Below are positions 16,363-24,462 of a stretch of DNA of 64,000 bases, piece by piece. A model generated the notes under the pieces. That model searched no databases. It was not told where the DNA came from and saw only the letters and a program-made list of their open reading frames with translations. The stretch lies in the NCBI GenBank assembly GCA_900472575.1, contig UCIV01000034.1, forward strand, positions 145,113 through 209,112, written 5' to 3'. Source of the DNA: Hyphomicrobiales bacterium. GTDB taxonomy: Bacteria; Pseudomonadota; Alphaproteobacteria; Rhizobiales; Rhizobiaceae. A program made the position numbers and the translations under genes. How positions within the stretch are numbered: position 1 is the stretch's first letter; every line of letters begins with the position of its first letter.

Positions 16363-16406
16363 TGATCTCCCCCCTTGTGGGGGAGATGCCCGGCAGGGCA
16401 GAGGGG
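16363..16406 (+). repeat. Palindromic REP/RIME-like element, copy D (ccmA-ccmB gap)
   Basis: Inverted partner of copy C, 80 bp away and 26 bp past the ccmA stop. Its second hairpin is GCCC-GGCA-GGGC, as in copy A. The C-spacer-D order repeats the A-spacer-B arrangement seen inside ftsY. Confidence 0.85.
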
Positions 16407-16432
16407 AGCTGACTGGGCGAGACGATAATGGG

Positions 16433-17077
16433 TCACCATATATCCTCCATCAGCCCGGCAAATCCTGTCATCCGCAATTCCTGCGCCTCCTTCAGCCCGA
16501 GCGGCTGGTGGGTCGCGGCAAGCGCGATGCCGCCAGCGGCCAGATGCTCTTTTATCAGCCCTGTAAACACCTCTTCGGCACTCACATCCAGCGCGGCGGT
16601 CGGTTCATCCAGGATCCAGACCGGACGCCAGGCGACGAGCAGTTTTGCAAACGCCATGCGGCGCTGCTGGCCGGCGGAGAGATAGCCGAAAGGCAGGTGG
16701 GTGATGCCTCCGAGGCCGACCGCTTCTGCTGCTTCGCCGATGCCTATGCCGGCATTTCCATTAAAATCACCGAGGAAATCGCGCCAGAAGGAAAGGTTCT
16801 CCGAGACGGTCAGTTCGGCCTTCATCGCATTGCGGTGGCCGAGATAGTGGCAGGCTTCGGCGGCGCGCATTTCAGCCTCTGCGCCATCCTGCTCCCAGAT
16901 CACTCGCCCGCTTTCGGGCCGCAGAAGACCGGCCACGGCGCGCAGCAGTGTCGATTTTCCCGAGCCGTTTTTCCCCGTCAGGACAAGGCTTTCGCCCCCT
17001 TCCAAAGTGAAGGAAATGTCCTTGAAAATCAGGTCTTCGCCGCGTCTGGCGCTCAAGTTTTCGGCCGTCAGCCGCAT
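16433..17077 (-). CDS. ccmA: Heme exporter ATP-binding protein CcmA
   Basis: 214 residues from the ATG at 17077 (MRLTAENLSARRG), with AAGG 8 bp upstream; an ATG at 17107 would add ten residues without a ribosome site. ABC ATPase motifs: Walker A GKNGSGKST, signature YLSAGQQRRMAFAK, Walker B VWILDEPTAALD, and a switch His in ALAATHQPL. With CcmB it uses ATP to release heme-loaded CcmE. First gene of the leftward ccm operon, divergent from acnA. Confidence 0.95.
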   Translation of the reverse strand: MRLTAENLSARRGEDLIFKDISFTLEGGESLVLTGKNGSGKSTLLRAVAGLLRPESGRVIWEQDGAEAEMRAAEACHYLGHRNAMKAELTVSENLSFWRDFLGDFNGNAGIGIGEAAEAVGLGGITHLPFGYLSAGQQRRMAFAKLLVAWRPVWILDEPTAALDVSAEEVFTGLIKEHLAAGGIALAATHQPLGLKEAQELRMTGFAGLMEDIW

Positions 17078-17153
17078 CACGGAAACCTTGTTTAAGTTCT
17101 CAATCATCTAGCCGCAAAAAATTGTTTGCCCGCTGCGACAAAGTGTCTGGAAG

Positions 17154-17165
17154 GTTCTTAGAAAC
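17154..17165. promoter_or_regulatory. Possible regulatory dyad between ccmA and acnA
   Basis: GTTCTTAGAAAC contains the dyad TTCT-T-AGAA, loosely like iron-responsive Irr boxes of rhizobia, and is next to the AT-rich TATCTATATACAT. Position between two genes of heme and iron-sulfur biology is suggestive only. Confidence 0.2.
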
Positions 17166-17281
17166 TATCTATATACATAGCAACCACGCCAGCGGCCGGC
17201 GTGATTTCCACTCAGCGCCGGACCTGAAGACCAAAATCTTCTCGTGCGGACAGCGGAAATGGTCGCACCCGCATCCTATAG

Positions 17282-17296
17282 TGCATTTCTAATGCA
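17282..17296. promoter_or_regulatory. Candidate operator upstream of acnA
   Basis: Perfect inverted repeat TGCATT-TCT-AATGCA, 51 bp before the acnA start codon and well outside any gene. No matching regulator is recognised. Confidence 0.35.
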
Positions 17297-17347
17297 TAGG
17301 CGTCCGCACGCGCGTGTTGGCTCTTGATATCAGCGGGGTTCTAATCC

Positions 17348-20041
17348 GTGACCAAGTCTATCGATAGCTTTCAATGTCGTTCCGTCCTTACCGTAGGCGG
17401 TAAGGACTATGTCTATTTCTCACTGCCCAAGGCCGAAGCGAACGGCCTGGCGGGTGTTTCCAAGCTGCCCTTCTCGATGAAGGTTCTGCTCGAAAACCTG
17501 CTGCGCTTCGAAGACGGAAAGTCCGTCACCAAGGAGCAGATTCTTTCGGTCGCCGAATGGCTGAGCAACAAGGGTCTGACCGAGGCTGAAATCGCCTATC
17601 GCCCGGCGCGCGTTCTGATGCAGGACTTTACCGGCGTTCCGGCGGTGGTCGACCTTGCCGCCATGCGTGACGGCATCAAATCGCTCGGCGGCGATCCGGA
17701 AAAGATCAATCCGCTCGTGCCCGTCGATCTCGTGATCGACCACTCGGTGATCGTCGACGAATTCGGCACGCCGACCGCCTTTGCCCGCAATGTGGAGTTG
17801 GAATACCAGCGCAATGGCGAGCGTTACCGCTTCCTCAAATGGGGCCAGCAGGCGTTCAAGAATTTTCGCGTCGTGCCGCCCGGCACCGGCATCTGCCATC
17901 AGGTGAATTTCGAATATCTTGGCCAGACCGTCTGGACCAATGAAGAAGACGGTGAAGTCACCGCCTATCCCGATACCTGCGTTGGCACCGATAGCCATAC
18001 CACGATGATTAACGGCCTTGGCGTTCTCGGCTGGGGTGTGGGCGGTATCGAAGCGGAAGCCTCGATGCTCGGCCAGCCGGTTTCCATGCTTCTGCCGGAG
18101 GTGATCGGCTTCAAGCTGACCGGCAAGCTGAAAGAGGGCGTCACTGCGACCGACCTCGTGCTCACTGTAGTGCAGATGCTGCGCAAAAAGGGCGTGGTTT
18201 CGAAATTCGTTGAATTCTTCGGTCCGGGCATGGACAACATGCCGGTCGCCGACCGTGCCACCATCGGCAACATGGGCCCGGAATACGGCGCGACCTGCGG
18301 CTTCTTCCCGGTCGACGCCGAAACCGTCAACTACCTCAACATGTCCGGCCGCACCAAGGAGCGTATCGCGCTCGTCGAAGCCTATTCGAAGGCGCAGGGC
18401 ATGTGGCGTGACACGGACGGTTCCGAGCTTGTCTTCACCGATACGCTGGAACTCGATCTCGGCGATGTCGTGCCTTCCATGGCCGGTCCGAAACGCCCGG
18501 AAGGCCGCATTCCGCTGGAAAACATTGCTTCCGGTTTCGCCGGTTCGATGGAAAGTGACTACAAGAAGCCGGGCCAGCTGGATAACCGCTATCCGGTCGA
18601 AGGCACCGATTTCGATCTCGGCCATGGCGACGTCGCAATTGCTGCCATCACGTCGTGCACCAACACCTCGAACCCGAGCGTGCTGATCGCAGCCGGCCTT
18701 CTCGCCCGCAACGCCGTTGCCAAGGGTTTGAAGACCGCGCCGTGGGTGAAAACCTCGCTTGCACCGGGATCACAGGTCGTCGGCGAATATCTTGCCAAGT
18801 CCGGCTTGCAAAATGATCTCGATGCGCTTGGCTTCAACCTTGTCGGCTTCGGCTGCACGACCTGCATCGGAAATTCCGGCCCGCTGCCTGCGCCGATTTC
18901 CAAGACGATCAACGACAAGGGCCTGATCGTTTCGGGTGTGCTTTCCGGTAACCGAAACTTCGAAGGCCGTATCTCGCCGGATGTCCAGGCCAACTATCTG
19001 GCTTCGCCGCCGCTCGTCGTCGCTTATGCGCTGGCCGGCACGGTGCAGAAGGACCTGACGACGGAACCGCTCGGGATCGGCAGCGATGGCCAGCCGGTCT
19101 TCCTCAAGGATGTCTGGCCGACATCTGCCGAAGTGCAGGAGTTCATCGCCAAATACGTCACTCGCGAACTGTTCGAGAGCAAGTATGCGGACGTGTTCAA
19201 GGGTGATGAAAACTGGCAGGCCGTGCAGATCCCGGATGGCGAGACCTATGCCTGGGACGACAAGTCGACCTATGTGCAGAACCCGCCTTACTTCGTCGGC
19301 ATGGGCAAAAAGGGCTCGGGCCTGAAGGATATCAAGGGCGCCCGCGTGCTTGGTCTCTTCGGTGACAAGATCACCACCGACCACATTTCTCCGGCCGGTT
19401 CAATCAAGGCGTCCTCGCCGGCCGGTGCTTATCTCACCGAAAACGGCGTCGCCGTTGCAGACTTCAACCAGTACGGCACGCGTCGCGGCAATCACGAAGT
19501 GATGATGCGTGGCACGTTCGCCAATATTCGCATCCGCAACCACATGCTGGGCCCGAACGGCAAGGAAGGCGGCTACACCATCCACTATCCGTCGAAGGAA
19601 GAGATGTCGATTTACGATGCGGCGATGAAATACAAGGAAGAGGGCGTTCCACTGGTCATCTTCGCCGGTGTCGAATATGGCAACGGTTCGTCGCGCGACT
19701 GGGCTGCAAAGGGTACCAACCTCTTGGGCGTCAAGGCAGTGATCGCCCAGTCGTTCGAGCGTATCCATCGCTCGAACCTTGTCGGCATGGGCGTCGTTCC
19801 TTTCGTCTTCGAAGAGGGTACGACCTGGGCTTCGCTCAACCTCAAAGGTGACGAAGTCGTCACCATCGAGGGCCTCGAAGGCGATATCAAGCCGCGCGAA
19901 TGGAAGACCGCCCAGATCACCTATGGCGACGGCACGGTGAAGGAGATCAACATCCTCTGCCGCATCGATACGCTCGACGAGGTTATCTACATGAACAATG
20001 GCGGCATCCTGCAGACGGTTCTGCGGGATCTCGCGGCTTAA
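17348..20041 (+). CDS. acnA: Aconitate hydratase A
   Basis: 897 residues from a GTG at 17348 (MTKSIDSFQC). This TCA-cycle enzyme isomerises citrate and isocitrate through a [4Fe-4S] cluster; AcnA forms are also iron-responsive RNA binders. Family signatures are GTDSHTTMINGLGVLGWGVGG, SCTNTSNPSVLIAAG (first cluster Cys), GFGCTTCIGNSGPL (the two remaining Cys) and, in the swivel domain, GNGSSRDWAAKGT with the catalytic Ser/Arg. Full length for the AcnA/IRP1 class. A monocistronic terminator follows at 20051. Confidence 0.98.
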   Translation: MTKSIDSFQCRSVLTVGGKDYVYFSLPKAEANGLAGVSKLPFSMKVLLENLLRFEDGKSVTKEQILSVAEWLSNKGLTEAEIAYRPARVLMQDFTGVPAVVDLAAMRDGIKSLGGDPEKINPLVPVDLVIDHSVIVDEFGTPTAFARNVELEYQRNGERYRFLKWGQQAFKNFRVVPPGTGICHQVNFEYLGQTVWTNEEDGEVTAYPDTCVGTDSHTTMINGLGVLGWGVGGIEAEASMLGQPVSMLLPEVIGFKLTGKLKEGVTATDLVLTVVQMLRKKGVVSKFVEFFGPGMDNMPVADRATIGNMGPEYGATCGFFPVDAETVNYLNMSGRTKERIALVEAYSKAQGMWRDTDGSELVFTDTLELDLGDVVPSMAGPKRPEGRIPLENIASGFAGSMESDYKKPGQLDNRYPVEGTDFDLGHGDVAIAAITSCTNTSNPSVLIAAGLLARNAVAKGLKTAPWVKTSLAPGSQVVGEYLAKSGLQNDLDALGFNLVGFGCTTCIGNSGPLPAPISKTINDKGLIVSGVLSGNRNFEGRISPDVQANYLASPPLVVAYALAGTVQKDLTTEPLGIGSDGQPVFLKDVWPTSAEVQEFIAKYVTRELFESKYADVFKGDENWQAVQIPDGETYAWDDKSTYVQNPPYFVGMGKKGSGLKDIKGARVLGLFGDKITTDHISPAGSIKASSPAGAYLTENGVAVADFNQYGTRRGNHEVMMRGTFANIRIRNHMLGPNGKEGGYTIHYPSKEEMSIYDAAMKYKEEGVPLVIFAGVEYGNGSSRDWAAKGTNLLGVKAVIAQSFERIHRSNLVGMGVVPFVFEEGTTWASLNLKGDEVVTIEGLEGDIKPREWKTAQITYGDGTVKEINILCRIDTLDEVIYMNNGGILQTVLRDLAA

Positions 20042-20050
20042 CGACATCAG

Positions 20051-20081
20051 CCACCCGCCGGGCATTCCGGCGGGTGGTTTT
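20051..20081 (+). terminator. Rho-independent terminator of acnA
   Basis: An 11-bp perfect stem CCACCCGCCGG/CCGGCGGGTGG with a 5-base loop and TTTTC, starting 10 bp after the stop codon. Confidence 0.9.
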
Positions 20082-20094
20082 CAGTAATTGGGGC

Positions 20095-20233
20095 GCCCCT
20101 CACCCTAACCTTCTCCCCGCTTGCGGGGAGAGGGGACGTGGCCTACGTCGTTGTTGCACATGTGGCAGAACGATGCGGTACATCCCTTCTTCCCGCTCGC
20201 GGCGAAGAAGGTGCCGGCAGGCGGATGAGGGGC
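20095..20233. repeat. RIME-like bipartite palindromic element
   Basis: Ends are inverted (GCCCCTCA at 20095, TGAGGGGC at 20226-20233). Inside are two hairpins: TCTCCCCGC-TT-GCGGGGAGA (20112-20131) and a near-perfect one around CTTCTTC..GAAGAAG (20186-20210) with a bulged C. The layout matches the rhizobial intergenic mosaic elements (RIME) as I know them. It lies between the acnA terminator and the TTG start at 20259 and so forms that gene's leader. Confidence 0.75.
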
Positions 20234-20258
20234 TGCTCGACCTCTCAGGCGTATTCTA

Positions 20259-20996
20259 TTGTCCCTCATCATCTTCATCGGAATGGCCGTCACCGTTTTC
20301 CTGACGTCGCTGCTTTCCGGCATTTTCGGCATGGCCGGTGGACTGATCCTCCTCTGGGTGCTGCTTTTCCTCTATCCGGTCGGCACCGCGATCGCGATCC
20401 AGGGCGTCATCCAGATGGTATCGAACGGATCGCGCGCCTGGTTTTCTCGCGCCTATATCGACTGGCGGATCCTTTCCATCCTGTGTTCCGGGGTAGCGCT
20501 GTCGGCGGTCGTCCTGTTCCTGACCAATTATACGCCGAGCCTGATCGTGGTTCTGATCGGCGTCGGGCTGATGCCGATCCTTGTCTGGCTGCCGGTCAAC
20601 AGATTGCAGCTTGACGCCTCACGGCCGTCGCATGCGTTTCTGGCGGGGCTTCTTTCCGGCGCGATGACGATCAGCGTCGGTGTCGCCGGTCCGACCGTCG
20701 ATATCTTCTTCATCCGCACCCAGATGGACCGCCGCAAGATCATCGCCACCAAGGCGTCGATCCAGACGTTGTCGCATCTCGCCAAGATCGCCTTCTACTG
20801 GGATGCAGCCTCGCATTTGCCGACTGTGGACGCGATCGCTGTGCTGATTGCTGCACCGATTGCGATCCTGGGCGCACGGGCCGGAAACGGCATTCTGCAG
20901 AAGATGACGGATGCAAATTTTCGCGCCTGGACCCGTTGGGTCGTGACTGGCGTAGGTGCGGTTTATCTCGCGCAGGGTTTGCTTAAGCTCGTCTAA
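20259..20996 (+). CDS. TauE/SafE family membrane protein
   Basis: 245 residues from TTG 20259 (MSLIIFIGMAVTVFL); an ATG at 20281 in another frame is not relevant, and no strong ribosome site is seen. Seven to eight helices, with the family turn TVFLTSLLSGIFGMAGGLILLWVLL (about 12-36) and GLLSGAMTISVGVAGPTVDIFF (about 129-150) as the repeated half. Likely an inner-membrane exporter of sulfite or small organic acids, substrate unknown. The upstream 165 bp is a mobile palindromic element, so native promoter elements may have been replaced. Confidence 0.8.
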   Translation: MSLIIFIGMAVTVFLTSLLSGIFGMAGGLILLWVLLFLYPVGTAIAIQGVIQMVSNGSRAWFSRAYIDWRILSILCSGVALSAVVLFLTNYTPSLIVVLIGVGLMPILVWLPVNRLQLDASRPSHAFLAGLLSGAMTISVGVAGPTVDIFFIRTQMDRRKIIATKASIQTLSHLAKIAFYWDAASHLPTVDAIAVLIAAPIAILGARAGNGILQKMTDANFRAWTRWVVTGVGAVYLAQGLLKLV

Positions 20997-21184
20997 TCCT
21001 TCGGTGTTACCCAAGTTGGTTTTACAACCAAAAGGCGACGATTAATCACATTCTCCGTTCTCACCCCATCGTGACTTTCTCTTGAAATTGTGGATGGTTA
21101 CTTTCCGCCAGCCCAGAGATTTGTTTTCTTTCCTGCCGATGGCAACCGCTTCTTGCGATTGCCCTGACAAAAGGTTCGTCATCC

Positions 21185-21934
21185 ATGCCGTTTGCCTTGC
21201 GTGCCGTTATCGTCCTTGCGAGCCTGCTCGTTGGCAGTATCGCATCGGCCGGAGAGGTGCGGTCGCCAAAGGGCGTCGTCGAGCTTTTCACCTCGCAGGG
21301 CTGTGCTTCCTGTCCGCCGGCCGACAACACGCTGTCGCAGCTGGTGGCCCAGGGTGATCTCGTGGTGCTTTCCTATCATGTGGACTACTGGAACTATCTC
21401 GGCTGGACCGACACGCTGTCCTCCAAGGAAAACACCGAGCGGCAATATGGTTACGCCAAGACGATGGGGCGCAGTGGTGTCTACACGCCGCAGGCGATCA
21501 TCAACGGCCGCGAGCATGTGAAGGGCACCGATCAGACGGTCATCAATGGCAAGGTCAATGATCTGCAGAAAGCCGGCAAGGGCCTGACCGTCCCCGTCGC
21601 TGCTACCATGCACGGGGACGAGATCGAGATCGAGATCGGCGAAGGGCAGGGACAGGCCGATGTCGTGGTTGCCTATTTCACCAAGCACCAGCAGGTGGAC
21701 GTGACCAAGGGCGAAAACAGCGGCAAGAACATGGAATACTGGCATGCCGTTTACGACGTGCAGTCGGTCGGTATGTGGAACGGCCAGAAGATGACGCTGA
21801 AACTGCCCGGCAAGGCGCTTGGCAAGACCAAAAAGGACGGCTGCGCCATCCTCCTGCAGACATCTGGTTCAGGAGGCGAGCCTGCCTCGATCATCGGTGC
21901 GACGGTCTTGATGGCAGGCCGCAAAAAAGACTGA
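21185..21934 (+). CDS. DUF1223 secreted thioredoxin-like protein
   Basis: 249 residues with a Sec signal peptide (MPFALRAVIVLASLLVGSIASAG, cut near residue 22). The mature protein opens with VVELFTSQGCASCPPADNTL, a thioredoxin-fold start with CASC as the CxxC site, and continues with YHVDYWNYLGWTD and GRSGVYTPQAIINGRE (a cis-Pro-like loop). This is the DUF1223 family, common in alphaproteobacteria; a periplasmic redox role is inferred from the fold, with no known partner. A 188-bp intergenic region with a TTGGTT-TTAC-AACCAA hairpin (21016-21031) precedes it. Confidence 0.87.
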   Translation: MPFALRAVIVLASLLVGSIASAGEVRSPKGVVELFTSQGCASCPPADNTLSQLVAQGDLVVLSYHVDYWNYLGWTDTLSSKENTERQYGYAKTMGRSGVYTPQAIINGREHVKGTDQTVINGKVNDLQKAGKGLTVPVAATMHGDEIEIEIGEGQGQADVVVAYFTKHQQVDVTKGENSGKNMEYWHAVYDVQSVGMWNGQKMTLKLPGKALGKTKKDGCAILLQTSGSGGEPASIIGATVLMAGRKKD

Positions 21935-22297
21935 CCGGATATTTTCCGAAGACGTTTCTGCCTTTTTTCAAAACAGGAAATCGTGCCCGGTCTTTGCCTG
22001 GGGCGAAACCGGCGGCCGTTTTTTTCGATGAGCTTGGAAAGTTGTTGGATGGCCCGGCCCGGAAACATTGGGGGGCTGGGGGTAAGGGTCAATGCACCTG
22101 ACCGGGCCAATGGCGCTAAACGCGCCAACCAACAGCCGCAACATGTATGCCGATTTTGGCGCTGTTTTGTCCGAATTTAGGCAGATGAAAAAATCTGTCC
22201 CGGCGGGGGACGCTTGCTGCAGCCTTCTCGATGACTTGCATTTTTGTACGGGTCGGGCACACTGTCATACCAAAGACATGTAACGTTTGGAGCTTTG
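21935..22297. other. Intergenic region between DUF1223 and DUF2794 genes
   Basis: 363 bp. It holds an 8-bp inverted repeat TGGCCCGG/CCGGGCCA (22050-22057 and 22102-22109), followed by a short hairpin TGGCGC-TAAAC-GCGCCA (22111-22127). A weak TTGCAT (22236-22241) could act as a -35 for the next gene, but no good -10 accompanies it. No protein-coding reading frame looks real. Confidence 0.5.
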
Positions 22298-22687
22298 ATG
22301 GCCGATCAGTCTGATTTGCCAGCGGGCGCGCGGCCCCAGGATGCGGCCGTTGTCGTCAGTCTCAGCGAATACAAGCGGAGCCTTGACCCTGTTCCAGTGA
22401 CATTTCACCGGCGCGAGCTGGATGCCATTCTCTGGATTTACGGCCGCATGGTCGGTGAAGGCGAGTGGAAGGACTACGCGATCGATCATCTGAAGGATCG
22501 GGCAGTCTTTTCCATCTTCAAACGATCCGGTGAGATGCCGCTTTTCCGAGTGGAGAAAAATCCCAAGCTTGCCGGCAAACAGGGCGCCTATTCGGTGATC
22601 AGCACTAACGGCATGATTCTCAAACGGGGTCATGAACTGCAGCAGGTGCTGAAGGTTTTCGACAAGGCTTTGAAGCTGATCGATTGA
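22298..22687 (+). CDS. DUF2794 family protein
   Basis: 129 residues from ATG 22298 (MADQSDLPAGARPQD), with GGAG 5 bp upstream; the open frame begins earlier, at 22244, without a ribosome site. The recognisable core is VTFHRRELDAILWIYGRMVGEGEWKDYAIDHLKDRAVFSIFKR, which is characteristic of the alphaproteobacterial DUF2794 family. No catalytic motif or membrane segment is seen; small, soluble, function unknown. Confidence 0.85.
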   Translation: MADQSDLPAGARPQDAAVVVSLSEYKRSLDPVPVTFHRRELDAILWIYGRMVGEGEWKDYAIDHLKDRAVFSIFKRSGEMPLFRVEKNPKLAGKQGAYSVISTNGMILKRGHELQQVLKVFDKALKLID

Positions 22688-22717
22688 TGCGCAGCGATGG
22701 GTGCTTACGAGTCCGCG

Positions 22718-23275
22718 TTATCCCGCAAACAGCGTTCCGGGATAGGCTGCAAGATCCGGGTCGGTTTTAGTGCCTTCACCAAGCGAGACCTGCATCAGGA
22801 CTGTATCCAGCCATTTCCCATGTTTGAAGCCCGTGCCTTTCAGCGTGCCGGTCATCTCGAAGCCGAGACTTTTGTGGACGGCAACCGAAGCGGGGCTGGC
22901 GCCGCCGATGACGGCTACCATCTGCCGGAAGCCGAGCGCTTCACAGCGGATCAGCAATTCCTTCAGCAGGGCCTTGCCGACGCCTTTGCCGCGGGCTTCG
23001 GGTGCGAGATAGATCGAATCCTCCACTAGCCAGCGATAGGCCGGGCGGGTGCGGAATGCTGAGGCATAGGCATAGCCGAGAAGGCTGCCGTCTTCCGCTT
23101 CCGCTGCGATATAGGGGTACCCTTTTTCGATGATGCCGGACTGGCGGCTGGTCATCTCGATCAGGTCGGGGGCAGTGATTTCGTAACTTGCAGTGCCGTT
23201 CAGCACGCTGTCACGATAGATTTCGGTGATGGCCGGAAGGTCGGCCGCAGTAGCATTGCGAATGGAAAATGTCAT
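22718..23275 (-). CDS. GNAT acetyltransferase, phosphinothricin/methionine-sulfoximine type
   Basis: 185 residues from ATG 23275 (MTFSIRNATAADLPAI); an ATG 12 bp upstream is possible. GNAT features: motif A YLAPEARGKGVGKALLKELL with the acetyl-CoA-binding RGKGVG (about 92-110), and the Pat/MddA marks ITEIYRDSVLNGTASYE near the N-terminus, YRWLVEDSIYL, and ASVAVHKSLGFEMTGTLKGTGFKHGKW. Homologs acetylate phosphinothricin, methionine sulfoximine or sulfone. It stands alone, convergent with the DUF2794 gene. Confidence 0.88.
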   Translation of the reverse strand: MTFSIRNATAADLPAITEIYRDSVLNGTASYEITAPDLIEMTSRQSGIIEKGYPYIAAEAEDGSLLGYAYASAFRTRPAYRWLVEDSIYLAPEARGKGVGKALLKELLIRCEALGFRQMVAVIGGASPASVAVHKSLGFEMTGTLKGTGFKHGKWLDTVLMQVSLGEGTKTDPDLAAYPGTLFAG

Positions 23276-23343
23276 GGCGGGGAACAAGCGGGATGTTGGT
23301 TTGAAACTGTGTCCAGCCTAGGCTTGCTCAAAAAACCAGGCAA

Positions 23344-23370
23344 CAAAAAAGGCGGCTCGAAAGCCGCCTT
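23344..23370 (-). terminator. Rho-independent terminator of the Bax-inhibitor-like gene
   Basis: On the minus strand AAGGCGGCT-TTCG-AGCCGCCTT followed by TTTTG, starting about 24 bp after the stop codon at 23394. Confidence 0.88.
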
Positions 23371-23393
23371 CTTAGTAACGATCACTCTTCCGC

Positions 23394-24131
23394 TTATTCG
23401 TCGCGGTTGCCCATGAACTGCAGCAGGAAGGTGAAGAGGTTGATGAAGTCGAGGTACAGGGTCAGTGCGCCCATGATGGCCATGCGGCCCGTCGTGGCGG
23501 AGTCGTGACCGTCCCAGTACATTTCCTTGATCTTCTGCGTGTCGTACGCGGTCAGGCCAGCGAAGATCAGCACGCCGATGGCGGAGATCGCGAAGCCCAT
23601 TGCAGACGACTGTAGGAAGATGTTGACGATCGACGCGATGATCAGGCCGAACAGACCCATGATCAGGAACGAGCCGAGGCCGGACAGGTCCTTCTTCGTC
23701 GTGTAGCCGTAAAGCGACAGGGCGCCAAACGATGCTGCGGTGACGAAGAATGTCTGAACGATGCTCTGGCCGGTGAAGACCAGGAAGATCGAGGACAGCG
23801 AGAGACCCATCAGTGCGGCATAGACCCAGAAGGTCATCTGCGCAGCCGGAACGCTCATCTTGTTGATGCGGAAGCTCAGGAAGAACACCATGCCCAGCGG
23901 AGCCAGCATGATAACCCACTTGAGCGGACCGCCGTAAAGCGCCTGTGCAACGGCCGGGTTGGAGGCCGCGAATGCATAGGTGCCGTAAGCAGCAACACCG
24001 GTGATCGCAAGTCCGAGTGCCATCAGGTTGTAGACCCGAAGCATGTAGGCGCGCAGGCCTGCATCGATCATCTCACCGGACTGCGCACGGGACTGCGCCA
24101 TTCGGTTCTGGTAGTTGTTGAAGTCAGCCAT
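23394..24131 (-). CDS. Bax inhibitor-1/YccA family membrane protein
   Basis: 245 residues from ATG 24131 (MADFNNYQNRMAQ), with AGAGGAAACA upstream; the frame is open to 24278 but only this start has a ribosome site. Seven hydrophobic helices; the family signatures FWVYAALMGLSLSSIF and the C-terminal GLTAYDTQKIKEMYWDG with paired acidic residues (a di-aspartyl pH sensor in the family) are present. Related proteins act as calcium leak channels or interact with FtsH. Ends in a strong terminator, so it is monocistronic. Confidence 0.93.
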   Translation of the reverse strand: MADFNNYQNRMAQSRAQSGEMIDAGLRAYMLRVYNLMALGLAITGVAAYGTYAFAASNPAVAQALYGGPLKWVIMLAPLGMVFFLSFRINKMSVPAAQMTFWVYAALMGLSLSSIFLVFTGQSIVQTFFVTAASFGALSLYGYTTKKDLSGLGSFLIMGLFGLIIASIVNIFLQSSAMGFAISAIGVLIFAGLTAYDTQKIKEMYWDGHDSATTGRMAIMGALTLYLDFINLFTFLLQFMGNRDE

Positions 24132-24462
24132 TGTTTCCTCTTTAAGCTCCGGAATTACTACGGTGTCGGGCCCCCTAATATATGACCCAGGCGCCGCTGC
24201 GGAGCTCCAGCAAGCCTGACGTAGAATATGATGCGAGATCGCTTTGCATACAAGGGGTTCGCCGCTGGAAAACATCAACTGCGCGTGTAATTTAGCAACC
24301 TCTGGGATATTATTGCGCGAATTCGACGGATATTTCCGGTATTTTGCAACCCCTGAGTGATCAGGGCGTTTTCACGCTTCTTCGAACCGCGAAACCGTCC
24401 TATCTCTTTGTTTTGGTGTAACCCCGGACACAAAGCCGGTTCTCGCTTATGCTGGAATGACC
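24132..24462. other. Intergenic region between the BI-1 gene and ybbP-like gene
   Basis: 331 bp, leader of the BI-1 gene and 3' end of the leftward exporter gene. It includes a candidate promoter (24225-24253) and a hairpin CCCTGA-GTGA-TCAGGG (24351-24366) without a T-run. No credible coding region. Confidence 0.5.
24225..24253 (-). promoter_or_regulatory. Candidate promoter for the BI-1 gene
   Basis: Minus-strand TTGTAT (24248-24253), 17-bp spacer, CATATT (24225-24230). The leader would be about 85 bases. Confidence 0.35.

Noticed and set aside
17420..18625. 401-codon open frame antisense to acnA
   Set aside because: Mirror of a strongly conserved coding sequence.
22258..22275. CTGTCAT followed by AAGACAT, a possible PHO box before the DUF2794 gene
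   Set aside because: The second unit matches only four of seven positions and no further units are in phase.
24351..24366. Hairpin CCCTGA-GTGA-TCAGGG as a terminator
   Set aside because: Short stem, no T-run on the minus strand and more than 90 bp past the nearest gene end.
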